From a bacterium (lineage in GTDB: Bacteria; Electryoneota; B3-LCP), in the NCBI GenBank assembly GCA_018812585.1, contig JAHJDJ010000221.1, positions 1-41,013 on the forward strand: a stretch of DNA of 41,013 bases. Reading direction: 5' to 3'. The notes below the pieces were generated by a model. It did not search any database. It was not told the origin of the DNA and saw only the letters and a list, made by a program, of their open reading frames with translations. The translations under genes were made by a program, and so were the position numbers. Below, piece after piece: positions 24,127 through 32,297 of this stretch. Each line of letters begins with the position of its first letter. Position 1 is the first letter of the stretch.

Positions 24127-25527
24127 CTACTTCATTAAAACCATCTTGCCAACCGCGCTGAACTCTCCGGCGGTGAGGCGATACAGATAGATCCCTGACG
24201 CCAGTTGCGAGCCATCGAAGGTGACTTCGTGGCTGCCTGCATTGCGGAAGCCATCGATCAGCGTAGCAACTTTCCTCCCGGAAATATCATAAACCGACAG
24301 GTTGACTTCACTGCCTGCTGAAAGCTGAATGCTGATGGCTGTCGTGGGGTTGAAGGGGTTGGGGTGGGCGTTAATTGATAATTGACTTGGAACTGCGTTA
24401 GCTCCGGGATTAAGTCTAATTGCGAGCGATTGATCGTAATAAAACGCTCCTATGTCACTGATCGTGCTGTCGGGATCAAACGGAGAGACTGGATCTCCTG
24501 CATCAATGCAGGGAGAATTGGTTGAAAGCGAGTAATTGCTTTCGGGCGGATTCTGGAACAGCGGATCTTCGAAGACGTTATAGTAAGCGTCGCAGGAATC
24601 TCCGTTGGCGTTGACTGTGATCATCACGCCTAAATTCCCGATGGGATTGTCCCAGAAATCTTCGTATTGATTGTCAAAAAAATCGCAGTAGGAGATTGAA
24701 GTGAATGGAGAGGATACGAAGCGGATACCGCCGCGTCCGTAATTACCCGCCACGATGGTATTCTTGATTGTCGGATTAGAATCGGCAACATAAATCCCGC
24801 CACCACCGCTAGTTGCTGTCGTGCCACACTCGTTTCCAACAATTGTGCAATTCAGGATGACCGCGGTGGAATAGTCGCACACAATTGCTCCGCCCTGCCA
24901 CAAGGTCACGTTTCCCGAAAAAAGGCAATTTCGGACAATGGGATCGCAGGTGTTCAGGTATAATCCCCCACCCCTTGGGCTGAAGGTTCTGATGGCTGTG
25001 TTATCTGTAAACTCACAATAAGCAATCTCCGGAACGGATTGATAGCAGTACACACCTCCACCAAAGACTGCATCGTTATTGCGAATGGTGCAATGAGTCA
25101 ATACTGGATGGGAATTCTGGCAGAGGATCCCACCACCGGTCATGTCGGGCCAACTGCCCGCGGCATATCCCTGCTCGATGATGCAGTAACTCAAATGACT
25201 GTTATCCGGCGCATCAACAAACCGTATCCCGTGCCAGCCTTCGCTGGTATCGGCAGCAGTAAACAAGATCGAATCTTCTTCGGCGCCTTCTGCGAGTAGC
25301 CAGCCGTTGACGATCAGCTTATGATGTCCCTGGAAATTGATCTCAACTCCGGGATCAATGGTAAGTGTATCGTTCGCCAGGACAGTGATTTCTCCTTCAA
25401 TCAGATAGGGTGATCCAGAAATATCCCATGACCCTGAAACATCGCCTCCTGGTATGGTTGTCTGAGTATAGCCACTTGTCGAGATAGCTAAAACTATAAT
25501 AATGATAAACGATAACTTCCGTTTCAT
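24127..25527 (-). CDS. Secreted parallel beta-helix protein with C-terminal sorting-type domain
   Basis: The 466-residue protein starts at the ATG at 25527, where GGAGGGTGAG lies immediately upstream; the frame could extend four codons to a GTG inside that site. A signal peptide (KLSFIIIIVLAISTSGYTQ) leads into repeats of the right-handed beta-helix type (CTIRNNDAVFGGGVYCYQS, YCEFTDNTAI, NCLFSGNVTLWQGGAI, NCTIVGNECG) across about residues 100-330. The last 85 residues start HPNPFNPTTAISIQLS and end SGIYLYRLTAGEF, a FlgD-Ig or type IX secretion-like tail common in FCB bacteria. It is probably an exported or surface protein binding or cleaving polysaccharide; no catalytic residues are obvious. 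It has its own promoter and terminator. Confidence 0.85.
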   Translation of the reverse strand: MKRKLSFIIIIVLAISTSGYTQTTIPGGDVSGSWDISGSPYLIEGEITVLANDTLTIDPGVEINFQGHHKLIVNGWLLAEGAEEDSILFTAADTSEGWHGIRFVDAPDNSHLSYCIIEQGYAAGSWPDMTGGGILCQNSHPVLTHCTIRNNDAVFGGGVYCYQSVPEIAYCEFTDNTAIRTFSPRGGGLYLNTCDPIVRNCLFSGNVTLWQGGAIVCDYSTAVILNCTIVGNECGTTATSGGGGIYVADSNPTIKNTIVAGNYGRGGIRFVSSPFTSISYCDFFDNQYEDFWDNPIGNLGVMITVNANGDSCDAYYNVFEDPLFQNPPESNYSLSTNSPCIDAGDPVSPFDPDSTISDIGAFYYDQSLAIRLNPGANAVPSQLSINAHPNPFNPTTAISIQLSAGSEVNLSVYDISGRKVATLIDGFRNAGSHEVTFDGSQLASGIYLYRLTAGEFSAVGKMVLMK

Positions 25528-25572
25528 CTCACCCTCCACAATAAAATAACGTTAATTTATACGTAGATTTGC

Positions 25573-25601
25573 AATATACGATATTCAAAACGGGTTGTCA
25601 A
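25573..25601 (-). promoter_or_regulatory. Vegetative promoter of the beta-helix protein gene
   Basis: On the minus strand TTGACA is followed by exactly 17 bases and TATATT. The -35 is a perfect consensus and the -10 matches five of six bases. It lies about 45 bases upstream of the start codon. Confidence 0.85.
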
Positions 25602-25649
25602 GTTAAATTTTGGCTCAAGAACGATTTTGTTATTGTCACAATAATCTCA

Positions 25650-25760
25650 GGTTTTTCGGGCAGGAAATGCTCGCGATAGGTCGCGAAGATTGCCACACTT
25701 CATCCCGACTGGACGGGATTTCGTTCGCAATGACCGTGTTTTATTGATTTCGTTGGATGC
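25650..25760. repeat. Intergenic hairpin-rich debris
   Basis: This stretch includes TCGCGATAGGTCGCGA, a short ATCCCG...CGGGAT hairpin, and ATTGC...GCAAT arms. The style resembles dispersed intergenic repeats rather than coding DNA. A minus-strand frame of 85 codons (25647-25904) crosses it and the next palindrome and is not credible. Together with the entries to 26250, this covers the gene-free region 25602-26254. Confidence 0.45.
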
Positions 25761-25810
25761 CGCCTGAGGCATTCCTTCGGAACAAGACCTGACGAAACTC
25801 AAGACTATAA

Positions 25811-25836
25811 TAAACCCGGCTGGTCGAGCCAGCCGG
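25811..25836. repeat. GC-rich palindrome, copy 2 of 2 in the window
   Basis: Eight paired bases, CCGGCTGG and CCAGCCGG, enclose TCGAG. The lead-in TAAAC and the whole hairpin match the copy at 1070-1101, with changes in the loop and at the flank. Confidence 0.7.
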
Positions 25837-26073
25837 ATCACGCTCAAGCCAGCCACCAGCCCGGTGCCCCACAGCTTGCGGTGGGAATGTAGGTTGTACC
25901 ACAAAGCCCCCCCCTAATCCGTGAAATCCGTGTCATCCGTGGTCGAGACAATTTCCCCTATCTCCATTTTTCCACATTTCTCTTGCATATCAAACAATAA
26001 TGTTGTATATTACATATAAATTCCTCACATAATCCTCAATAGACTACGACTATGCACAACATTCACTCAATAG

Positions 26074-26132
26074 CCGTAGTCGGGCTCGTCCCTGAGCCCG
26101 ACTGTCGGGGTGAGAGACCACCCCGACTACGG
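26074..26132. repeat. Composite palindrome with two alternative folds
   Basis: Two adjacent hairpins are visible: a ten-base stem (AGTCGGGCTC, 26078-26087 with 26094-26103) and a nine-base stem (GTCGGGGTG, 26104-26112 with 26119-26127). The outer ends CCGTAGTCGGG and CCCGACTACGG are also perfectly complementary over 11 bases, so an enclosing fold competes with the two inner ones. It is probably a dispersed extragenic palindrome. Confidence 0.7.
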
Positions 26133-26164
26133 ACCTTACAACTTGCTTTTCCAAAATTCTTGAC

Positions 26165-26250
26165 ATGACAAATCTGTCATCACCTTCCACAAATCCCCGC
26201 ACAAAGGGATGACAAATCTGGCGGACACAAAAAAGTGGCAGACAAATCTG
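26165..26250. repeat. Three spaced copies of GACAAATCTG
   Basis: The copies start at 26167, 26211 and 26241. The first lies in a perfect inverted repeat, ATGACA AATC TGTCAT, and the third is followed by TCAT as well. The copies lie beyond the terminator of the metallopeptidase gene, outside any transcript I can define. Function is unknown. Confidence 0.6.
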
Positions 26251-26254
26251 TCAT

Positions 26255-26280
26255 AAAAAACGCCCCGATACCTCGGGGCG
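26255..26280 (-). terminator. Intrinsic terminator after metallopeptidase gene
   Basis: CGCCCCGA pairs with TCGGGGCG around a four-base loop and is followed on the minus strand by six T residues. The stem is identical to that at 24041-24067; only the loop differs. Confidence 0.88.
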
Positions 26281-26283
26281 CTC

Positions 26284-26310
26284 CACTAACCACTAACCGC
26301 TAACCGCTAC
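26284..26310. repeat. Heptamer tandem repeat overlapping the metallopeptidase stop codon
   Basis: Four units are seen: CACTAAC, CACTAAC, CGCTAAC and a partial CGCTAC. The array begins at the gene's stop codon and reaches almost to the terminator stem. It has the same unit length and position as the array after the beta-helix protein gene. Short heptamer arrays of this kind are well known in cyanobacterial genomes. Confidence 0.75.
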
Positions 26311-29300
26311 TTGAGCAGCATCACCTTGGAAATGCTGTTGAATTGGGTATCGGCGGAACCTTCGGCTGAAAAGCGCAGGAAGTACATTCCCGAAGCGAAA
26401 TCGGCTGCGTTCCAGACGATGGATTGGAAGCCGGCGCCGTACTGCGCATCAATCACATTCCCCAGGAATTGACCCTGCAGGTTGTGGATTCCGATGGTCA
26501 CGTGAGCCGCCTGCGGCAGTTGGAACGGGATGGTCACCGCTGGATTGAAGGGATTCGGATAGGGCTGATGCAGCGCAAAGGCTGTCGGTAAACCCTCCAC
26601 CAATGTCTCCGGTTCAAGCGCGGTTTCCAAGCCGAACCAGGCGATAATGCTGGTCAGCACTATTTCACGAGTGGTCGATTCTGCGAGCCCTGAGATGGCT
26701 TCCGCGCCGAACGCAAAAGTGACTGTTTTGAAAGTCCCTGAATCGTACTTCACCGCGCCCGGCCGGTGCTGCGGATCGGTCTGGTAGTGATAAATCTCCT
26801 CTGCGCCGGACAGCGCTGCGACAGAGCCCGGTGAGGTCTGGTTGTTGGCTGCGGTGGCGCCGAATATCATCACCCATTGTTCATCCGTGATGGGATCGCC
26901 GGGGACGCCCTCTAAGACCAGACCATTGGGAATGTCACCTTCGATGGGGTCAGCTTTCAGGTAATCGCTGAAGAAAGCCGATGGCCCGATATCTTCGACC
27001 AGGTTCTGCCCGGAGAGGAAAAGGTTTCCCCCGTTATCCAGATAATCTGCCAGATTGACGCGGTCGCTGCCGGTCAATGTATTGGCCAATTCGTCACCTG
27101 TAAACCAGAAGACGGCGTCAAAGCTGTTCAGGTAGTCCAGCGGAACTTCGCCTGAAGCGGCTACCTCATAGAGGGCGAAGACCTGATCATAATTGCGCAG
27201 CGCGGTGTCGTAGAAGTTTTCATAGCTCATCCCACCATCATCGTCAATGACGACGATTTCGGGGTGCCCGACGATGATTTCAATCTGATCGGTAACGGTA
27301 TAACTGCCGCCATTGGCAGATATTTCAAAGACGATATCTGTGAAGCAAAGCTCGGCATCAGCGGCGATAGTAATCAGCAGGTTGGTCGGCGCCTGCACCA
27401 TCCCGCCTGCGGGAACGTCACCCATAATGAAGATTTGTGGGGCGAAAGACAGATCCGGATCTTCGCTGGTAACGGTGACGGTAACGTCTTCTGCTGCGGG
27501 GGGATAGAGCCAGCGCAGATCACTGATGCTGAAAGTCATGGACAGCACTTCGTTGGGATCGAAGAAACCGTCGCCATTACCGACCGAACCTCCCGTTCCA
27601 TTTTCAACGATGTCGGTCGGCGTGATCTCCAGAATCGGAGCTAATCCAGGACCGATGCCGTGCATATCGAAGGCTTCGTAGATTTCATTGTGATAGGGAC
27701 CTCCATTGGACAGATCGCCGTCATCATCGGCGGTAACCAGAACGTCGACGAAGTAATCTTCGAACGTTTCAGACCAGAGATATTTGGCGAAATGCAGCAA
27801 TGAATCTGCGGAAGAGGCACCCAGTAACTCGCGTAAATCCCAGAACGCTCCACCAATAATGCGGCCATCCGCGTGAACTTCGCCGGCCCAGTTTTCCGGC
27901 ATACGCAGCGTGTTATCTAAATCGCGCATCACCTGGCCGTTGGTGAATAAGCCGCCTTCACCCATCTGTGATTCGTCCGTAATCGTACAAGCGAAATAAT
28001 CCGACCAGCCTTCATTCATAGCGCCGGGTTCACCGGTATAGGGCAGCAGATACCAAGGGTAGATGTGGTCAGTCACGCCATGAGTGTATTCATGGTAGAT
28101 GACGTCACAGAAAAGGGCGAAATTGCGGAACGTTCCAGCGCCCTCGCCGAAGAAGATGCCGTTGCCATTCCAGAAGGCGTTCTCGTAATTGTCACCGTAA
28201 CCCACTATAGCAGGCAGTGGAAAATCGAGACCACTGAATGGGGGATCCAAAATGTCATAAAAACCATGGACAAAATCAACATGATAGTACATGTTGAGTT
28301 CATCCTGACGCCCCATGGTATAATCCCAGATCCAGTTATGCGGTTGTCCGATTATCGCCTCTCCGATATAAGTGGCGTCGTCACCATCTTCCCAGTTGAC
28401 GTTGACCCAATGGCCATAGAGCTGTCCGATTATGGGAAAAATCGTGCCGGATCCCGGTGTAAAGAGATAATCTCCATTATCGTCTGTATAGGTATTATCC
28501 GATCCGATATACACCTGCTGGTTGGTCATAGGCCAGACCTGCGGTTCATCGTCCCAGTAATGAGGCAGCACCAGTCCCAGCACGGTGCCACTGACGTCGT
28601 CAAAGGCGACGTTGTTGTACTTCATCAGCACAGCTCCAGACTGCGCGTCTACCAGGCCAGCCGGACGGTATTCTGGAAGGGGTGATTCGCCTAAAAGCTG
28701 CCAGGCCGGGATCAGTTCAATGACGCCATCATGGTCAACGGGAAACAGCACTTTGCGACTATTTGACAGGCGTGTATCCGCTAAATCGCTCAGCAGAGTC
28801 AGAGCCGTTTCAGGATTCAAAGAGAAACTGCTGTTTACCAATTCTGTTGGAAAAAGGCGGCTAGAGAGTGATGAAAGACGGCCATCCGCCGTTATTCTGA
28901 CTGTCAATTTAGCGCCATAGACTGGAATGCCACCATAAGTTTGCTGGAGATTGACAACCCAGAGATTCTTTAATTTCTGTGTATTCGAGGGGATGAATCC
29001 CAATCGATTGTCGTTCAGCCAACCGTTGGTGATTTCCCGTGCCAGGTTGATGGCGATATTCTCAGCCGAAGCCGGGTCATCAAGTGATGCACTCAGCTTT
29101 ACCGGATTGCCGGCTGCGATGAAACTGACGTCTGGCCCATTAGATCGCACACCGCGCCAATCGGATCCGGCAGGAATGACGGCTAAATCTTGTGACGTCA
29201 GAGGATAAGCGATGGGATTCTGGATAAGTGACAGATCAGCCGTAACTTTCTTGAGGTTGGCTTCGGACTGTACTGCAACGCTAATCCCCGTAAAAGCAAC

Positions 29301-29345
29301 TACTGCAAAAAACAGACACAGCAGGCGGTTCAAGTTTGCGGACAT
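26307..29345 (-). CDS. Secreted M4/M36-like zinc metallopeptidase with C-terminal sorting-type domain
   Basis: The 1012-residue protein starts at the ATG at 29345. An upstream in-frame ATG at 29408 lies inside the -35 box and is rejected. A signal peptide (LLCLFFAVVAFTGISVAVQS) is followed by a propeptide-like region (residues 30-230, with LWVVNLQQTYGGIPVYGAKL as in FTP/PepSY propeptides). The gluzincin centre is HEYTH at residues 418-422, with the third ligand Glu445 and Asp449 in NEGWSD. Residues 570-700 look beta-rich. Residues 700-890 (VVIDDDGG, FWFTGDELANTL, LADYLDNGGNLFLSGQNL) resemble a glutamine-amidotransferase-like fold. The last 85 residues carry PYPNPFNPAVTIPFQLPQ. It is probably a secreted, self-processed protease for protein scavenging. 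It has its own promoter and terminator. Confidence 0.88.
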   Translation of the reverse strand: MSANLNRLLCLFFAVVAFTGISVAVQSEANLKKVTADLSLIQNPIAYPLTSQDLAVIPAGSDWRGVRSNGPDVSFIAAGNPVKLSASLDDPASAENIAINLAREITNGWLNDNRLGFIPSNTQKLKNLWVVNLQQTYGGIPVYGAKLTVRITADGRLSSLSSRLFPTELVNSSFSLNPETALTLLSDLADTRLSNSRKVLFPVDHDGVIELIPAWQLLGESPLPEYRPAGLVDAQSGAVLMKYNNVAFDDVSGTVLGLVLPHYWDDEPQVWPMTNQQVYIGSDNTYTDDNGDYLFTPGSGTIFPIIGQLYGHWVNVNWEDGDDATYIGEAIIGQPHNWIWDYTMGRQDELNMYYHVDFVHGFYDILDPPFSGLDFPLPAIVGYGDNYENAFWNGNGIFFGEGAGTFRNFALFCDVIYHEYTHGVTDHIYPWYLLPYTGEPGAMNEGWSDYFACTITDESQMGEGGLFTNGQVMRDLDNTLRMPENWAGEVHADGRIIGGAFWDLRELLGASSADSLLHFAKYLWSETFEDYFVDVLVTADDDGDLSNGGPYHNEIYEAFDMHGIGPGLAPILEITPTDIVENGTGGSVGNGDGFFDPNEVLSMTFSISDLRWLYPPAAEDVTVTVTSEDPDLSFAPQIFIMGDVPAGGMVQAPTNLLITIAADAELCFTDIVFEISANGGSYTVTDQIEIIVGHPEIVVIDDDGGMSYENFYDTALRNYDQVFALYEVAASGEVPLDYLNSFDAVFWFTGDELANTLTGSDRVNLADYLDNGGNLFLSGQNLVEDIGPSAFFSDYLKADPIEGDIPNGLVLEGVPGDPITDEQWVMIFGATAANNQTSPGSVAALSGAEEIYHYQTDPQHRPGAVKYDSGTFKTVTFAFGAEAISGLAESTTREIVLTSIIAWFGLETALEPETLVEGLPTAFALHQPYPNPFNPAVTIPFQLPQAAHVTIGIHNLQGQFLGNVIDAQYGAGFQSIVWNAADFASGMYFLRFSAEGSADTQFNSISKVMLLK

Positions 29346-29379
29346 AATTAACCCTATATTTTTATCCCTTGCCTGGCAT

Positions 29380-29408
29380 AATATACGGGAGAAATCACGA
29401 TTTTGCAA
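29380..29408 (-). promoter_or_regulatory. Vegetative promoter of the metallopeptidase gene
   Basis: On the minus strand TTGCAA is followed by 17 bases and TATATT. The -10 matches five of six and the -35 four of six. The predicted leader is about 28 bases, with AGGG before the ATG at 29345. The -10 hexamer is the same as that of the beta-helix protein gene. Confidence 0.7.
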
Positions 29409-29414
29409 TGCTAA

Positions 29415-29439
29415 AACAGAAAAAAAGCAAATTTCTGTT
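29415..29439. terminator. AT-rich hairpin after the radical SAM gene
   Basis: AACAGAAA and TTTCTGTT form an eight-base stem around nine bases, followed on the minus strand by a short T run. It is the only candidate end for the division-cluster transcript before the next promoter. The stem is weak, so partial read-through is likely. Confidence 0.45.
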
Positions 29440-29449
29440 ATAAAGGATG

Positions 29450-31024
29450 TTAATCGTGCGGATGAATGACTTTCCAGGGCAGGATGTAGTCGGTATCTGC
29501 AGGAGCTAAATAGGGAGTTAGGTCCAGATTATCCAGACGAATCTGCTGATTGAACGAGCGGGATGATTTTTTAGCGGCAATTAAAACTTCGCCGATACGG
29601 CGGTCGCCGCGCGACAGCAGGACAGCAATCTGTTCCATGCGCGTCGATTCAAAACGAACGTCCACGCGAGAAAGCGGCTTGATGGCATCCTTTATCTGTT
29701 TTTTTACATGATCAAGGGTTGGAATCCCAGCGAAGGGCTCTCCTTCCCAAGGGGTAAAAGGTTTTGGGATAAACGATGCGACGCTTAAGTCCAGGAACAG
29801 CGAGCTTGGAGTTTCTTTCCGCAGCCAGGTTATTAATCTGGCGATGGAATCGGCTGGTTCCGCTTCCGGCAATCCTATCAGAAAATACATGCGCAGGTGA
29901 TTAATGCCTTTTTCCGCGGCGATTTGAGCGAGCTTCAAAATGTCAGCGTCGGTCGCCTTTTTACCTAATTTGAATCTTTCACCTTCACTGCCGGCTTCAG
30001 GAGCGATAGTCAATGATCTGAAACCTCCTTCTGTCAACAGATCCAGAAGCTCAGCATCGGTGCTTTCAATGCGCAGGGAAGACAGTGTAATTTCTTTGCC
30101 ACTCAAAAGAACATGCGCGACGATCTGCTTCAATCTGGGATGATCACCGACCGCGGCTCCGACCAAACCCACTTTCGGAGCCGTAAGGCAATGGGTCGAA
30201 TCGATAGTATTAATAATGGCGTCAGCCGAAGCAAAGCGCGCTGAGAAGGCTGCGCAGGCCGCGCAGAACTTACAGCGTCGCGGGCAGCCGCGCGTGGTTT
30301 CGATCAGAAAACAGTCACCGAAATGGCCGTCGGGATGAACTACCGTGGAAAATGCAGGATGCTCAGTGAAAGATTCATACCGGGCGGGTGTAACCATGCG
30401 ATCCTCTTGATCCGGAATCCATAGAAAAGGAAGGGCTGAACTGGCTTGCAGTAACTCTGGACGGCTGCCGGATTGTTTTTGCCAGTCAGCATAAAGGCTT
30501 ATCCAGGGGAGAATAGCATCTTCGCCTTCGCCCAGTATTGCCAGGTCCAACAGAGGGGCCCAGGGGGCAGGATTCAATGTCAACGTGATACCACCAGCGA
30601 CGATCAGGGGTCTGCCCTGACGTGAACCTGCTTCAGGTTCAATGCCGGAAGCGATCAAGGCATCGATAACAGCAGGGAGGTCTAGTTCAGTGCTGGAAGA
30701 TATGAAGATCAAGGGAAAAGCGGATAGGGGCAAACCGGTTTCGATGCCCTCGGGTTCACTGGGATGACGCGGATCCCAGACGGCCCGATCGCATAAAAAA
30801 TCCCCTGCTGTATTCAGGCGATCCCAGATAGTCAGGAAGCCTAAGTTGGCTATGGCGTTCGGAAATGGCGCGGGAAAAAGGATGACCGCATGAGTCTGTT
30901 TCCTCGACAGCCTGACCTTCCGGAGCTTGCGCTCAACAGCAGGGGAATGATTGCTTTTTCTTTTATCTTTTCGGGAACGGATCACATCATTTGAAATTCG
31001 TATAAATAATGATACGTGCTTCAA
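29450..31024 (-). CDS. Radical SAM protein with B12-binding-like N-terminal region
   Basis: The protein is up to 524 residues long. The [4Fe-4S] motif is C247-x3-C251-x2-C254 in TRGCPRRCKFCAACAAF. Downstream motifs SLTIAPEAGSEGERFKLGKK and INHLRMYFLIGLPEAEPADS are those of B12-binding-type radical SAM proteins (the TIGR03960/YgiQ-like group). The N-terminal 200 residues resemble the B12-binding fold (FPNAIANLGFL, LIVAGGITLTL, LGEGEDAI), but no Asp-x-His-x-x-Gly cobalamin motif is visible. The reaction is unknown. The start is uncertain: a TTG at 31024 gives the longest frame, and the basic first 40 residues may not all be translated. It lies 30 bases after ftsZ and is probably co-transcribed with the division genes. 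Confidence 0.82.
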   Translation of the reverse strand: MKHVSLFIRISNDVIRSRKDKRKSNHSPAVERKLRKVRLSRKQTHAVILFPAPFPNAIANLGFLTIWDRLNTAGDFLCDRAVWDPRHPSEPEGIETGLPLSAFPLIFISSSTELDLPAVIDALIASGIEPEAGSRQGRPLIVAGGITLTLNPAPWAPLLDLAILGEGEDAILPWISLYADWQKQSGSRPELLQASSALPFLWIPDQEDRMVTPARYESFTEHPAFSTVVHPDGHFGDCFLIETTRGCPRRCKFCAACAAFSARFASADAIINTIDSTHCLTAPKVGLVGAAVGDHPRLKQIVAHVLLSGKEITLSSLRIESTDAELLDLLTEGGFRSLTIAPEAGSEGERFKLGKKATDADILKLAQIAAEKGINHLRMYFLIGLPEAEPADSIARLITWLRKETPSSLFLDLSVASFIPKPFTPWEGEPFAGIPTLDHVKKQIKDAIKPLSRVDVRFESTRMEQIAVLLSRGDRRIGEVLIAAKKSSRSFNQQIRLDNLDLTPYLAPADTDYILPWKVIHPHD

Positions 31025-31054
31025 GCCAACTGAGTAGAGTTATCGTTAGCTTGA

Positions 31055-32254
31055 TTAATCCATCTGCTTTCTCAAAAAAGCCGGGATGTTATGATCATCC
31101 AGGTTGATGGGGCTGACTGCCGGTCTCTCGATAGAGAGCTTTTTTGCGCTGGTCGTCGCATTCATCCCTTCAGCCTTCAGCGATGGAATCTGCACTGTGG
31201 GCCGTTCTGTCACTAACCTCTGAGGACGATAAGCAACCCGACGGTTGTTTTCATCTAAAGGCTTATATTCCTGATTGAAATCCCTCTTTTTTTCCTCTTC
31301 GTGGTGATTGAATCCGGTTGCGATGACAGTGACCCGGACTTCATCTTCCATGGTCTGATCGATGACAGCGCCGACGAAAATATTAGCGTCATCTCCGACA
31401 GCATCATAGACTACGTTGGACGCTTCATTGTAATCATCGAAGCTGAGGTTTCCGCTGATATTGGCGAGAACCGCCTTGGCTCCCTTGATACTGACGTCTT
31501 CCATGAAGGGAGAGGCGATGGCGTGTTGGGCTGCTTCGATGGCACGGTTGTCCCCGTATGCCACACCGACACCCATGAGTGCATCACCACCTTGCGACAT
31601 GACTGTTTTTACATCCGCGAAATCGAGATTGATCAAGCCCGGCACCATAATCAGATCACTGATACCGCGGGTCGCCTGTAAAAGCACTTCATCTGCCTTG
31701 GAAAAGGCTTCAGGCAGCGGCGTCCCTTTTTCAATGATTGTGACTAACCGCTGATTAGGGATTAAGATCAGGGTATCGACATGCTCTTTAAGGCTGTTGA
31801 GTCCTTCCTCGGCGCGCATCATTCTCTGGCGCCCTTCGAAAAGAAACGGCTTGGTTACCACGGCAACCGTCAAGATACCCATGTCACGAGCAACCTGGGC
31901 CACCACGGGAGAAGCACCGGTTCCTGTGCCGCCTCCCATTCCTGCCGCGATGAAGACCATATCGGTATCCATCAAGAAGTCATAGAGTTTGTCTCTGTCT
32001 TCTTCCATCGCCTGGCGTCCAACTTCCGGATCAGCTCCAGCGCCAAGGGCTGTTTTACCGATATGCAGTAAGCGGCCAGCTTTCGACATATCCAGCGATT
32101 GGACGTCGGTGTTAATGGCAATAAATTCCACGCCCTGCAAATTCGAGGAGATCATGCCGTTGACGGCGTTGTTCCCTGCGCCGCCTATGCCGATGACTTT
32201 GATCCGGGCGGATTTTTTGTCATCGTCGCCAAATCTTATTCTCAGTTCCTCCAT
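31055..32254 (-). CDS. ftsZ: Cell division GTPase FtsZ
   Basis: This 399-residue tubulin homologue assembles the division ring. GTP-binding motifs are GIGGAGNNAVNGM (residues 22-34) and the tubulin signature GGGTGTG (107-113), with NLDFADVKTVM as the T7-loop region. The variable linker (about 320-385) leads to the conserved C-terminal peptide HNIPAFLRKQMD, which binds FtsA and other partners. The ATG has GGAG upstream. It is next to ftsA and is the final division gene of the cluster. Confidence 0.98.
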   Translation of the reverse strand: MEELRIRFGDDDKKSARIKVIGIGGAGNNAVNGMISSNLQGVEFIAINTDVQSLDMSKAGRLLHIGKTALGAGADPEVGRQAMEEDRDKLYDFLMDTDMVFIAAGMGGGTGTGASPVVAQVARDMGILTVAVVTKPFLFEGRQRMMRAEEGLNSLKEHVDTLILIPNQRLVTIIEKGTPLPEAFSKADEVLLQATRGISDLIMVPGLINLDFADVKTVMSQGGDALMGVGVAYGDNRAIEAAQHAIASPFMEDVSIKGAKAVLANISGNLSFDDYNEASNVVYDAVGDDANIFVGAVIDQTMEDEVRVTVIATGFNHHEEEKKRDFNQEYKPLDENNRRVAYRPQRLVTERPTVQIPSLKAEGMNATTSAKKLSIERPAVSPINLDDHNIPAFLRKQMD

Positions 32255-32297
32255 GTCCGCTCCATTCCTTTATATAGCCATTTTTTTCTGATATGTA

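Noticed and set aside
23862-24161. Plus-strand open frame of 99 codons
   Set aside because: It runs through a terminator hairpin and tandem repeats and into the end of the minus-strand beta-helix protein gene; no ribosome-binding site and no recognisable protein.
25647-25904. Minus-strand open frame of 85 codons
   Set aside because: It lies across intergenic hairpins and a dispersed palindrome, with no ribosome-binding site or protein-like composition.
28065-28685. Plus-strand open frame of 206 codons opposite the metallopeptidase gene
   Set aside because: It is antisense to the region coding for the zinc-binding HEYTH motif; a shadow of the real gene.
29346-29408. Longer N-terminus of the metallopeptidase from an ATG at 29408
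   Set aside because: This ATG lies inside the -35 box, and the extension would place 21 polar residues before a good signal peptide.
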